Part shown: piece after piece, positions 26,466 through 36,100 of the stretch
How the letters are laid out: each line of letters starts with the position of its first letter
Position numbering within the stretch: the first letter of the stretch is position 1
Assembly: GCA_002407775.1 (NCBI GenBank)
Contig: DHOP01000056.1
Coordinates: 1-58,165, forward strand
Length of the DNA: 58,165 bases
DNA from: Prevotella sp. UBA5387
GTDB lineage: Bacteria > Bacteroidota > Bacteroidia > Bacteroidales > Bacteroidaceae
Direction: 5' to 3'
Translations under genes and position numbers: made by a program
The notes under the pieces: model-generated
Databases searched by the model: none
What the model was told of the DNA's origin: nothing
The model's input: the letters and a program-made list of their open reading frames with translations, nothing else

Positions 26466-26849
26466 ATGGCAGAACACAACGACCTGGGCAAGTGGGGAGA
26501 GGAATATGCGGAGGACTATTTGAAAAAGGCCGGCTACATTATCCTTGAACGAGACTGGCGATATGGTCGTAGCAAGCGTGACATTGATATCATATGCAAG
26601 ACTCCTGATCGCAAAACGGTTGTGTTTATTGAAGTAAAGACACGAGCTTCTGAAGAACTCACTGATCCAGAAGATGCCGTAGATCGCAAAAAGATACGCT
26701 TTCTTGGGCAGGCAGCCAATGAATATGTGAAGATGCAAGATATAGTTGAGGAACTACGCTTTGACATTATTGCACTTCTTGGCCGTAAAGGAAGCGCTAA
26801 AATAGAAATCAATCATATTGAAGATGCATTTAATCCGCTCCTTCTTTAA
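26466..26849 (+). CDS. YraN family (UPF0102) predicted nuclease
   Basis: The product is 127 aa, the normal YraN length. The core matches the PD-(D/E)XK-like fold: GEEYAEDYLKKAGY, then ERDWRYGRSKRDIDII (with the conserved Asp) and FIEVKTRAS with the catalytic-type Glu-x-Lys. The cellular function is not established. It overlaps birA in a different frame, so the two are probably translated from one mRNA. Confidence 0.88.
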   Translation: MAEHNDLGKWGEEYAEDYLKKAGYIILERDWRYGRSKRDIDIICKTPDRKTVVFIEVKTRASEELTDPEDAVDRKKIRFLGQAANEYVKMQDIVEELRFDIIALLGRKGSAKIEINHIEDAFNPLLL

Positions 26850-27618
26850 GAAGAGAAAGATAGATAGTGGTATCCGTTATATCGATTTGGATGAGACGGA
26901 TAGCACTAATAGCTATTGTCGAGATGGCCTTAATGTCAATCCTGAAAAAGGAATGGCAGCACCACGAATGGTTGTTGTCTCTACCGATTTCCAGTTAGCA
27001 GGGCGTGGGCAGGGCACAAATAGTTGGGAAAGTGAGCGAGGACAAAACCTTCTCTTTTCCATACTTTGTCATCCTGTTTGGGTTCCCATTGTTACACAGT
27101 TTATCATTTCAGAGTGCATTGCTTTAGCCATTAAAGAAGTGTTGAGCGAAATGACGAGTGACATCACTATCAAATGGCCAAACGATATTTACTGGAAGGA
27201 TGCTAAAATCTGCGGTATCCTTATTGAAAACAAGCTTTCTCATGGACAGATTAAAGATTGCATAATAGGCGTTGGACTGAATGTGAACCAACATACCTTT
27301 AATAGTGATGCGCCAAATCCTGTTTCATTAGCTCAAATACTTGGTCATGAGGTGGATAGGCAAACGCTATTAGAGGAAATAGTGAAGCGCTTTGATCTTT
27401 ATCTTTATGATTTGAAAAATGGCGAATATGGTAACGTGGCAGGTTCCTATGCAAACAGTCTTTATCGTTCACATGGCTTTCATAAGTATAAAGATGCTGA
27501 GGAAGAGTTCGAAGCAGCTATCATAGAGGTCGAAGACGATGGTCACCTCATCTTGCGTGACAGAGAAGGTTGCATTCGCAGCTATGCTTTTAAAGAAATA
27601 GAATTTATAATCTCATAA
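26824..27618 (+). CDS. birA: biotin--[acetyl-CoA-carboxylase] ligase
   Basis: I start at ATG 26824; the TTG two codons before is in frame but less likely. The product is 264 aa with the biotin-binding motif GRGQGTNSW and the catalytic lysine in IKWPNDIYW, followed by KICGILIE. There is no N-terminal helix-turn-helix, so this is a ligase only, not a biotin repressor. It attaches biotin to carboxylase subunits. It overlaps yraN by about 26 bases and ends 2 bases before pyrH. Confidence 0.93.
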   Translation: MHLIRSFFKKRKIDSGIRYIDLDETDSTNSYCRDGLNVNPEKGMAAPRMVVVSTDFQLAGRGQGTNSWESERGQNLLFSILCHPVWVPIVTQFIISECIALAIKEVLSEMTSDITIKWPNDIYWKDAKICGILIENKLSHGQIKDCIIGVGLNVNQHTFNSDAPNPVSLAQILGHEVDRQTLLEEIVKRFDLYLYDLKNGEYGNVAGSYANSLYRSHGFHKYKDAEEEFEAAIIEVEDDGHLILRDREGCIRSYAFKEIEFIIS

Positions 27619-27620
27619 TT

Positions 27621-28331
27621 ATGGCAAGATTTCAACGAATATTGCTCAAGCTCTCTGGTGAGAGCCTCATGGGCAACCAAGGCTACGGCATAGATGCCGA
27701 TAGGCTGAGCGACTATGCTCAACAGATAAAGGATGTGCACGACATGGGAGTGCAAATTGGTGTTGTCATCGGTGGTGGAAACATCTTCAGAGGACTAAGT
27801 GGAAGCCAGAAGGGTTTCGATCGCGTCAAGGGAGACCAGATGGGTATGTGCGCCACGGTCATCAATAGTCTTGCACTCAGTTCGGCACTTGGTGCGATTG
27901 GGGTTAAGACACGAGTGATGACCGCTATCCGCATGGAACCTATCGGTGAGTTCTACAACAAGTGGAACGCTATCGAAGCCATGGAGCAGGGTAGTGTTTG
28001 CATTTTTTCGGCAGGAACAGGTAATCCTTATTTCACCACTGACACTGGTAGCTCGTTGCGTGGCATCGAGATTGGGGCTGACGTGATGCTGAAGGGAACG
28101 CGTGTGGATGGTGTTTATACGGCAGACCCTGAGAAAGATCCTACAGCGAAGAAATTCTCGGAAATCACCTACAAAGAAGTATTGGATCGTGGCCTAAAGG
28201 TTATGGACCTCACTGCTATCTGTATGTGCCAGGACAACAACTTGCCTATATATGTGTTTAATATGGATATCGTTGGTAACCTACAAAAGGTGATGGCTGG
28301 CGAGGATATTGGCACGTTGGTACATAACTAA
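27621..28331 (+). CDS. pyrH: UMP kinase
   Basis: The product is 236 aa, full length, of the amino-acid-kinase fold. Landmarks are LLKLSGESLMG at the phosphate-binding end, VVIGGGNIFRG, and GTGNPYFTTDTGSSLR, which binds UMP. It makes UDP from UMP for pyrimidine nucleotide synthesis. It lies 2 bases after birA and 11 bases before the AlkZ-like gene, so it seems to be inside one operon. Confidence 0.97.
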   Translation: MARFQRILLKLSGESLMGNQGYGIDADRLSDYAQQIKDVHDMGVQIGVVIGGGNIFRGLSGSQKGFDRVKGDQMGMCATVINSLALSSALGAIGVKTRVMTAIRMEPIGEFYNKWNAIEAMEQGSVCIFSAGTGNPYFTTDTGSSLRGIEIGADVMLKGTRVDGVYTADPEKDPTAKKFSEITYKEVLDRGLKVMDLTAICMCQDNNLPIYVFNMDIVGNLQKVMAGEDIGTLVHN

Positions 28332-28342
28332 CATCATCTTGG

Positions 28343-29380
28343 ATGATTAATATTCCAAAGATAAGATTACAAACACATCGGTTGGTTGGTTCGGAATTTA
28401 CCAATCCAGCCGATGTGGTTTCTTGGATGGGTGCAGTTCAGGCTCAACAACCTAACATGGCAAAAGTCGCCGTGGCATTACGGACAAAGAATGGAACATT
28501 GGCCAAGGTTGAGCAGGAACTTGATAAAGGCTCTATTCTGCGAATTCATATATTACGCCCAACTTGGCATTTTATCGTGCCAGAAGACATTCGTTGGATG
28601 CTGGATTTGTCGCACGACTATATGCGAAGAATTTGTGAAGGGTATGCAAAGCAAATTGGTAGGAGTTTTACTTCGCAGATTGAGGGCAAATGTTTTGATG
28701 CCATTTCTAGAGCACTTCAAGGAGAATGTAGTTTAACTAGACAGGAAATTTCTAATGAATTGGAACAGGCGGGGCTTCCTTTCGACAACCAATTTGTAAC
28801 ACTTTTGATGTCATTCGCTGAAATTGAGGGATTGGTGTGCAGTGGTCGAATGCAAGGCAACACTCACACCTATATGCTTCTTGATGAGCGTGTGTCTAAT
28901 CGTAATGATAAGAGTCATGAGGAATCATTAATGCTCTTGGCAAGAAAGTACTTCAAAAGCCATTCTCCTGCCATGCTAGACGACTTTACTTGGTGGTCTG
29001 GATTGTCAAAAACAGAGGCAAAACGTGCGATCGAGATGATTTGTGGAGAACTTTGGCAAGAGAATATCGCTGACAGAACCTACTACGTTCATGATTCATT
29101 TGACGACCATATCAACCGCAATACAAGCATGACCTTATTGCCAGCCTATGACGAGTATTTGATTAGTTACAAGTACCGTCAAGACGTATTAAGAGAGGAA
29201 CATCATCCAAAGGCTTTTACAAATTTTGGCATCTTCTATCCAGTCATACTGAGTAAAGGCAAAGTTGTTGGAAATTGGCAGAAAAAAGGAAAGAAAACAG
29301 AGTGCAAGTTCTTTGAAGAATCTCCTGATATCAATGAACGAACTTTGAAAAAAGTAATTTCAGAAATGGAACGGATCTGA
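28343..29380 (+). CDS. AlkZ-like winged-helix DNA glycosylase
   Basis: The product is 345 aa. The N-terminal region carries WMGAVQAQQPN, which contains the QxQ pair that is catalytic in the YcaQ/AlkZ glycosylases, and the C-terminal half contains LLPAYDEYLISYKYR, a conserved signature of the same family. Known members unhook crosslinks or remove bulky alkyl bases, and some sit in antibiotic clusters as self-protection. Here it follows pyrH by 11 bases and the context gives no substrate. It is probably a general DNA-repair enzyme. Confidence 0.82.
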   Translation: MINIPKIRLQTHRLVGSEFTNPADVVSWMGAVQAQQPNMAKVAVALRTKNGTLAKVEQELDKGSILRIHILRPTWHFIVPEDIRWMLDLSHDYMRRICEGYAKQIGRSFTSQIEGKCFDAISRALQGECSLTRQEISNELEQAGLPFDNQFVTLLMSFAEIEGLVCSGRMQGNTHTYMLLDERVSNRNDKSHEESLMLLARKYFKSHSPAMLDDFTWWSGLSKTEAKRAIEMICGELWQENIADRTYYVHDSFDDHINRNTSMTLLPAYDEYLISYKYRQDVLREEHHPKAFTNFGIFYPVILSKGKVVGNWQKKGKKTECKFFEESPDINERTLKKVISEMERI

Positions 29381-29444
29381 GATAGTCTTTTTTCATTCGT
29401 CTCGAAAAATCATTCCGTTCATTTATTAACTATCCTTTTGTCTC

Positions 29445-29532
29445 GTGAATCAAATTGAATTACGTTGTGAATCAAATTGAATTACGTTGTGAATCAAATT
29501 GAATTACGCTGTGAATCAAATTGAATTATAAT
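29445..29532 (+). repeat. 22-bp tandem array, form B, four units
   Basis: Units begin at 29445, 29467, 29489 and 29511. The first two are identical, the third differs by one base and the last diverges only after its 19-bp core. The core GTGAATCAAATTGAATTAC is an imperfect dyad, with 14 of 19 positions symmetric by hand count. Confidence 0.9.
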
Positions 29533-29583
29533 GCCGTTAATGCAAAAACATCTTGCAATTGTGGCCTTTCAATTTCTTCGTGC

Positions 29584-29610
29584 AGCAATAATAGTAGAAG
29601 CAATAATAGT
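29584..29610 (+). repeat. 12-bp direct repeat
   Basis: AGCAATAATAGT occurs at 29584-29595 and 29599-29610, exactly repeated with a 15-base period. It is short and its role is unknown. Confidence 0.6.
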
Positions 29611-29687
29611 CTTTTAGGCTTGATTTTTAAAGACAGACAGTGCCTACAATTATTTATCTAATTATATATGTGTGCTTAATAGAAAGG

Positions 29688-30095
29688 TTAAGGTTGTTGT
29701 TTCTGTCGATGATGAATGACGCGAACTGTACCGCAGAGCGCATCATAACGTACCTGAAGTGAGTCGCGGAGCACGCGAAGTCGATTCTTTTCGCCAAAAC
29801 TTGTGGCATGATTGTAGGCCTGAACAGTGAATTGGAGTGCTGAATCAGTTCTGCCAATATCCACTTGTGCTCTCTCAAGTGATGCCTTTTGCCATATTAC
29901 CAGAGCTCTCTTGCGTGACTCTATTGCCTTGGGGAACTTTGTACGTAATTCACTGATGGCATTGAGTGTCTGGTCATATGCCTTGTGCTGGTAAAGGGAG
30001 TCGATACGCCCCATCAATGGTGCAGCCTTCTCATCTGCCGATGGTTGGCAGGAGGCGAAAAGAAATATGGAGAATAGAATGATAATTTTGTTCAT
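29688..30095 (-). CDS. small helical lipoprotein of unknown function
   Basis: I start at ATG 30095 (MNKIIILFSIFLFASC); the longer frame to 30263 has no signal and overlaps the divergent cca gene. The product is 135 aa with the lipid-anchored Cys at about residue 16. The mature part is mostly helical and charged, with segments like YQHKAYDQTLNAISELR that recall a TPR-type helix pair. A basic tail rich in His, Arg and Gln ends the protein. A -7 box TAACTTTG lies 9 bases upstream of the start. The family is not recognised. Confidence 0.65.
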   Translation of the reverse strand: MNKIIILFSIFLFASCQPSADEKAAPLMGRIDSLYQHKAYDQTLNAISELRTKFPKAIESRKRALVIWQKASLERAQVDIGRTDSALQFTVQAYNHATSFGEKNRLRVLRDSLQVRYDALCGTVRVIHHRQKQQP

Positions 30096-30103
30096 AACGC
30101 CTA

Positions 30104-30111
30104 CAAAGTTA
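30104..30111 (-). promoter_or_regulatory. -7 box of the 29688 lipoprotein
   Basis: The minus strand reads TAACTTTG ending nine bases before the start codon, so the leader would be very short. Confidence 0.5.
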
Positions 30112-30156
30112 ATGAAAAAACTCGTGTCGTCAACATCTCTTCTGACATCTTTTTTA

Positions 30157-30164
30157 TACCTTTG
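30157..30164 (+). promoter_or_regulatory. -7 box of cca
   Basis: TACCTTTG lies 31 bases before ATG 30195. It overlaps a TTG in the same frame, which argues that the TTG is not the start. Confidence 0.55.
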
Positions 30165-30194
30165 CAACTTGTATTCAATAGTATAACAATAAAT

Positions 30195-31718
30195 ATGCGA
30201 CAGCTCTCCGATGCCGATTTGGCAAAACTTCTCGAAAAAAAAATATTCCAACAAATTTCCCAAGCTGCTGACAATTTGGGCTTGGAATGCTATGTTGTGG
30301 GAGGGTATGTGCGTGACTTGTTTCTTGAGAGGCCATCTAATGATATAGATGTAGTTGTCGTTGGCAGTGGGATAGCTGTAGCCACCAAGCTGAAAGAGGC
30401 TTTGGGCAAAGGTGCATATCTGTCAGTTTTTAAGAATTTTGGTACGGCACAAGTGAAGTACCGTGGCTTAGAAGTGGAATTTGTAGGAGCTCGGAAAGAG
30501 AGTTATAGCCATGATAGTCGCAAACCTCATGTAGAAGACGGAACTCTCGAGGACGATCAGAACCGTAGAGACTTTACGATTAATGCTATGGCTGTTTGCT
30601 TGAATCATGATCGTTTCGGAGAGTTGGTTGATCCGTTTGATGGTATAGCTGACCTTGAAGACGGAATTATTCGTACGCCACTTGACCCCGATATCACTTT
30701 CAGTGATGATCCATTACGTATGCTACGCTGTGTGAGATTTGCTACGCAGTTGTGCTTCTATATTGAGGACGAGACATTTGACGCTTTGGAACGTAATGCC
30801 GAACGAATCAAGATCATCAGTGGAGAGCGTATTGAGGAAGAATTGAACAAGATCATGCTTACTGATCAACCCAGTCGAGGATTTGTGGATTTGCAGCGTT
30901 GTGGGTTGTTAGCAATCATTCTTCCAGAACTGTCGGTACTTGATGTTATAGAGACTCGTAATGGAAGAGCGCACAAAAATAATTTCTATCACACTCTTGA
31001 GGTGCTGGATAATCTTTGCATCGCACAGAAGAAGCGCGAAGAATATTTGAATGAGAAGTTTGCCACACTTGACAAAGAAAGTGAGGAATTTGAAAACACA
31101 CGTCTTGAAATTGCCAGTCTCAATGACCACAAATTATGGTTAAGATGGGCTGCCTTGCTTCATGATATCGGCAAGACCAAGACGAAACGGTGGGACAATG
31201 CTTTGGGCTGGACGTTCCATAACCACAATTTCATCAGTTCCAAGATGGTACCTGTTATCTTCCGTCGAATGAAGTTGCCTATGGATTCAAAGATGAAGTA
31301 TGTGCAAAAGATGGTTGACTTACACATGCGTCCAATTGCTATGGCTGATGACGAGGTAACGGATAGTGCCGTACGTCGTTTAGTAAATGATGCTGATGAT
31401 GAAGTGGATGACTTGATGATGCTTTGCGAGGCTGACATTACCAGTAAGAATCAAGCAAAGAAGGCACGTTTCCTGGAAAACTTTAGATTGGTGCGCGAGA
31501 AGATTGCTGACTTACAAGAGAAGGATTATAAGCGACTATTACAGCCGGTGATTGATGGCAATGAGATCATGGAAATGTTTCATTTGAAACCCTCAAGAGA
31601 GGTCGGTACGTTGAAACAAACACTCAAGAATGCAGTTTTGGACAACAAGGTGCCAAATGAGCGCGAGCCACTATTGCAACTATTACAAAACAAAGCGAAA
31701 GACATGGGACTTTGCTAA
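30195..31718 (+). CDS. cca: CCA tRNA nucleotidyltransferase with HD domain
   Basis: I start at ATG 30195 (MRQLSDADLAKLLEK), giving 507 aa. The head domain carries VVGGYVRDLFL and the catalytic carboxylates in PSNDIDVVV (D50, D52), then RRDFTINAMAV and the neck sequence. A C-terminal HD phosphohydrolase domain begins near AALLHDIGKTKTKR. The enzyme adds or repairs the 3' CCA of tRNAs. This matters here because the tRNA-Pro at 38995-39067 has no encoded CCA. It has its own promoter. Confidence 0.92.
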   Translation: MRQLSDADLAKLLEKKIFQQISQAADNLGLECYVVGGYVRDLFLERPSNDIDVVVVGSGIAVATKLKEALGKGAYLSVFKNFGTAQVKYRGLEVEFVGARKESYSHDSRKPHVEDGTLEDDQNRRDFTINAMAVCLNHDRFGELVDPFDGIADLEDGIIRTPLDPDITFSDDPLRMLRCVRFATQLCFYIEDETFDALERNAERIKIISGERIEEELNKIMLTDQPSRGFVDLQRCGLLAIILPELSVLDVIETRNGRAHKNNFYHTLEVLDNLCIAQKKREEYLNEKFATLDKESEEFENTRLEIASLNDHKLWLRWAALLHDIGKTKTKRWDNALGWTFHNHNFISSKMVPVIFRRMKLPMDSKMKYVQKMVDLHMRPIAMADDEVTDSAVRRLVNDADDEVDDLMMLCEADITSKNQAKKARFLENFRLVREKIADLQEKDYKRLLQPVIDGNEIMEMFHLKPSREVGTLKQTLKNAVLDNKVPNEREPLLQLLQNKAKDMGLC

Positions 31719-31755
31719 AAAGCCCCAATGTATGTTAAAACGAAGTGAAAACTAA

Positions 31756-31784
31756 TTGATTGTAATTGGTTTTTACTAATTTTG
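31756..31784 (+). promoter_or_regulatory. promoter of the RND efflux operon
   Basis: TTG (31756-31758), an 18-base spacer and TAATTTTG (31777-31784) match the consensus. The predicted transcript begins near 31791, giving a leader of about 87 bases. Confidence 0.7.
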
Positions 31785-31791
31785 CACCTTA

Positions 31792-31819
31792 GAAAACCAA
31801 ATATTTGTATTCGGTTTTC
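31792..31819 (+). promoter_or_regulatory. inverted repeat at the 5' end of the RND operon leader
   Basis: GAAAACC (31792-31798) and GGTTTTC (31813-31819) could form a hairpin right after the expected transcription start, or serve as a repressor site. No dedicated repressor gene is adjacent. Confidence 0.4.
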
Positions 31820-31877
31820 AAAGAAGTAATATATAAGGATAGCTCCTGAGTAATTTAATATAAACTATATTATAGGT

Positions 31878-33077
31878 ATGAAAATTAAACAATGTTTGTT
31901 TATCGCGACTACAGCTATTGTTCTTTCTTCCTGCGGAGGTAAGGGCAGCAAAGGCATGCCGAATTTCGGCGACAATGAATTTGCCGTGGTCACCATCGGA
32001 ACACAGTCTGCTGGTCTTCAGACCAGTTATCCTGCTACCATTCGTGGAATTCAGGATGTGGAGGTAAGACCAAAAATTTCTGGCTTTATCACCAAACTGT
32101 TGGTGCATGAGGGAGAAACCGTTAGTGCAGGACAAACCATGTTCCTCATAGATAGTGAGACCTATCGTGCTGCTGTGCGTCAGGCTCAGGCTGCATTGAA
32201 CACTGCTAAGACACAAATGAATACAGCTAAGATGACTTATGATAACAACAAGAAACTCTTTGAACAGAACATCATTGGTCAATATGAACTATCGACTTCG
32301 CTGAACTCTTACACTACGGCTCAAGCGGCTGTAGCACAGGCACAGGCAGCCGTTGCTTCGGCTCAGGAGACATTGAGCTGGTGCACAGTAAAAGCACCTG
32401 CGGCAGGTGTAGTCGGAAGCTTACCATTCAAAGTTGGTACTTTGGTAAGTGCTAGTAATGCATTGACTACTGTTAGCAACATCTCTATCATGGAAGTATT
32501 CTTTTCTATGAGTGAAAGTGAGATGTTGAATCTATCAAAGACAGCAGGAAGTGCAAAGGCAGCCATAGATGAAATGCCTGCCGTGAAGTTACAACTGGCT
32601 GATGGTACAACCTACAATCACCCGGGTAAGGTGGTGAAGATGAGTGGTGTCATTGACGCTTCAACCGGTACTTATTCTCTGATTGCTCATTTCCAAAACC
32701 CTGAGAAGCTGCTGAAGAGTGGTGGTTCTGGGCGAATCGTGATTCCTCAAGTGAACAACTCTGCTATTATTGTTCCACAACCAGCTACATCTCAGATCCA
32801 GGACAAAGTGTTTGTATATGTTGTTGGCAAGGATAACAAGGTGAAATATACTGAGATTACGGTTGACCCACAGAACGACGGAAAGAACTTTATTGTCACC
32901 GGAGGTCTTCATAGTGGTGATCGTATTGTGACGAAGGGTTTGCCAAAGCTTTCTGATGGCATGGAAATCAAGCCAATCACTGAGGCTCAGTACATGAAGA
33001 AAATAGAGGATGCCGAGAAGCTCGGTGCAGCCCAAGGTAACGCTGGCGATTTCGCCAAAGCCATGGGTGGAAAATAA
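31878..33077 (+). CDS. RND efflux periplasmic adaptor lipoprotein (AcrA/MexA type)
   Basis: The product is 399 aa with a lipoprotein signal ending at VLSSC (Cys19). The order is that of an adaptor: first barrel half, lipoyl half-motif VRPKISGFITKLLVHEGETVSAGQ, an alpha-hairpin rich in Ala, Gln and Thr (about residues 100-160), second lipoyl half with VKAPAAGVVGSLPFKVGTLV, then the membrane-proximal domain. It bridges the inner-membrane pump and the outer-membrane channel encoded next. The substrate is unknown. Confidence 0.93.
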   Translation: MKIKQCLFIATTAIVLSSCGGKGSKGMPNFGDNEFAVVTIGTQSAGLQTSYPATIRGIQDVEVRPKISGFITKLLVHEGETVSAGQTMFLIDSETYRAAVRQAQAALNTAKTQMNTAKMTYDNNKKLFEQNIIGQYELSTSLNSYTTAQAAVAQAQAAVASAQETLSWCTVKAPAAGVVGSLPFKVGTLVSASNALTTVSNISIMEVFFSMSESEMLNLSKTAGSAKAAIDEMPAVKLQLADGTTYNHPGKVVKMSGVIDASTGTYSLIAHFQNPEKLLKSGGSGRIVIPQVNNSAIIVPQPATSQIQDKVFVYVVGKDNKVKYTEITVDPQNDGKNFIVTGGLHSGDRIVTKGLPKLSDGMEIKPITEAQYMKKIEDAEKLGAAQGNAGDFAKAMGGK

Positions 33078-33134
33078 TGATACGTTTGGACGCCTCAACA
33101 GGGCGTCTGTCATAACGATAAATCAAAAGAAAAT

Positions 33135-36100
33135 ATGTCATTTTCAGGTTTTATAAAACGTCCGGTACTATCGACGGTGATTTCTATATTCTTCGTTCTT
33201 TTAGGTACCATCGGACTTATTTCGCTGCCTATTGAGCAGTATCCCGACATTGCACCACCTACTATCGCTGTGTATACATCCTATCAAGGTGCTGATGCAG
33301 AGACAGTGATGAACTCAGTTATTACCCCATTGGAGGAAAGTATCAATGGTGTGGAGAACATGACTTACATGACCTCTACAGCCAGCAATGGTGGTATGGC
33401 ATCTATTACGGTATTCTTCAAGCAAGGCACAGACCCCAATATGGCTTCTGTGAATGTTCAGAACCGCGTAGCGCAGGCACAGGCTCTGTTGCCAGCTGAG
33501 GTGACTAAAGTGGGTGTGATAGTTGCGAAGCGACAGACTTCCAATGTGATCATGTACTCACTGTCAAGTGATGACGGTCGGTATGACTCAAAGTTCCTGA
33601 CCAACTATAATAACATCAATATCGTGCCTCTTTTGAAACGTGTCAAAGGAGTTGGTGATGTACAGGGACCTTCTACTGACAGTTATTCAATGCGAATATG
33701 GCTCAAGCCTGAAAAGATGAAGCAATATGGCCTTATCCCGTCAGATATAGTCGGTGCTTTGGCTGAGCAGAATATCGAGGCAGCGCCTGGTGCAATGGGA
33801 GAGAATAGTGATGTGGCTTATGAGTATACACTACGTTACAAGGGCAGACTGAATACTGTAGAGGAATATCAGAACATCATTCTCACCTCAAAGACTACAG
33901 GCGAAACGCTATATCTTAAGGATGTGGCTGAAATGGAGTTGGGAAGTCTAACTTATCAGGTTAAAATATTGAACAATGGACGACCTGCTGTGATGGGTAT
34001 GGTACAGCAAGTTGCTGGTTCTAACGCCACACAGATTGCCAAGGACGTAAAAGCCGATTTGGCAGAAGCACAGAAGTCTATGCCGCCTGGCATGAAATAC
34101 ACCATTGAGCAGGATGTAACGGAGTTCTTATTTGCGTCGATTCATGAGGTGGTATTCACGCTCATCATCACGTTATTATTGGTGTTCTTTGTGGTTTACA
34201 TCTTCCTTCAGGACTTCCGATCAACGCTAATTCCAATGATCGCAGTACCTGTGTCATTGATAGGTACGTTCCTTTTCCTCTGGCTCTTCGGATTCTCTAT
34301 CAACCTACTTACGCTATCAGCGCTACTCTTGGCTATTGCCATTGTGGTCGATGATGCCATTGTGGTGGTTGAGGCTGTCCATGCGAAGCTGGACCAAGGC
34401 TATCAAAGTGCGTTGACGGCCTCAATAGATGCCATGAACGAGATTTCAAGCGCTATTATTTCTATCACGCTTGTGATGTCGGCGGTGTTTATTCCTGTGT
34501 CATTTATCGGTGGTACGTCTGGTACATTCTATCGTGAGTTTGGTGTGACTATGGCTGTGGCCATTGTTATCTCCGCCATAAACGCACTCACATTGTCTCC
34601 AGCATTATGTGCTATTTTCCTAAAGCCGAAACATGAAGAGGGAGGAACTCAAAAGTCAAACTTCGTTAATCGGTTCCATGCTGGATTCAACCATGTCTTT
34701 GGAAAAGTAACAGAGAAGTATAAGAAAGGCGTTACTCGAATGATTGAGCATCGCATCATCACTGCTATTGTTGTTGTCATCGGTATTGCAGTGCTCACTA
34801 TTTCTATGGTTGTAACGAGTACCGGTCTGGTGCCCGACGAAGATACAGGCACACTTTTCGTAACTATTTCTGCTACCCCTGGAACAAGCCAGAAACGCAC
34901 ACAGGAGATTGCAGACCAAGTTGACAAGATGTTGGCATCCAACCCAGCTATTAAGCGACGCGTTTCGGTTACAGGATATAACTTCATTGCTGGTGCAGGT
35001 TCAGATCAAGCGACCTTTATTGTAAAGTTGAAAAACTTTGAAGAACGTGCTTCTAAGAACATCTTCACGCGCATAAAGGATGCTATTTCAGGACAAGGAG
35101 CTGCCGCTATCTTCGTTAATCCTTTGGAGGCTAATATGGTTTTGGGCATGATTTACAAGCAGACGGCTGTCATTAAGGATGCTCAAATTCTTGCCTTTGG
35201 TCCTCCAATGATACCAGGTTTCTCTGCTAACAATGGTGTAAGTATGTCCTTACAGGATAAGAGTGGTGGTGATCTCAACAAGTTCTATGATGTGGCACAA
35301 AGCTTTCTGAAAGAGTTGGGCAAGCGCCCGGAGATTCAAAGAGCCATGACCTCATACAACCCAAACTATCCACAGTTTATGGTAGATGTGAATGTGGCTA
35401 AGTGTAAGCAGGCAGGTACGTCTCCAGCATCAGTTCTTTCCACGCTGCAAGGCTATTATGGAGGTATGTATGCGTCCAACTTCAATGCCTACGGAAAGCT
35501 TTTCCGTGTAATGCTTCAAGGTTCTGCCGAAAGCCGTATGCGTCCTGAGGACCTGAGTAATATCTATGTACGACTCGCTTCCGGGCAAATGTCACCAGTG
35601 TCAGAGTTTGTTAGTCTGAGGCGAATTTATGGTCCATCAAGTATTTTCCGATTCAACCTGTTTACCTCTATCAACCTTAATGTCATGCCTAATAGTGGTT
35701 ATACAACGGGTGATGCTATCAAGGCGTGCGAGGAAGTGGCAGCTCAGACCTTACCAAAGGGCTATGGCTATGAATATTCTGGTCTGACTCGATCGGAGGC
35801 AGAGTCGAGTAACTCGACCGCACTCATATTCGTTCTCTGTTTTGTATTCGTTTATCTCATTCTGAGTGCACAATACGAGAGTTATCTGCTACCGTTATCG
35901 GTTATTCTATCAATACCGTTCGGTTTGGCAGGAGCGTTCATGTTCACCAACCTCTTTGGGCATTCCAATGATATCTATATGCAGATTTCGTTGATTATGC
36001 TTATCGGATTGCTTGCCAAGAACGCCATCCTTATTGTGCAGTTTGCCCTAGAGCGCAGACGGACGGGTATGGCTATCAAGTATGCAGCTATCCTTGGTGC

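Larger units (their letters stand above)
29381..29687. other. convergent intergenic stretch with repeats
   Basis: This 307-bp stretch lies between the stops of the AlkZ-like gene and the lipoprotein on the other strand. It contains the four-unit 22-bp array and a 12-bp direct repeat at 29584-29610. No ORF or RNA gene is apparent. Confidence 0.7.

Noticed and set aside
31818..32282. 154-aa minus-strand ORF opposite the efflux adaptor
   Set aside because: It overlaps the adaptor gene and its leader; composition is that of an antisense frame.
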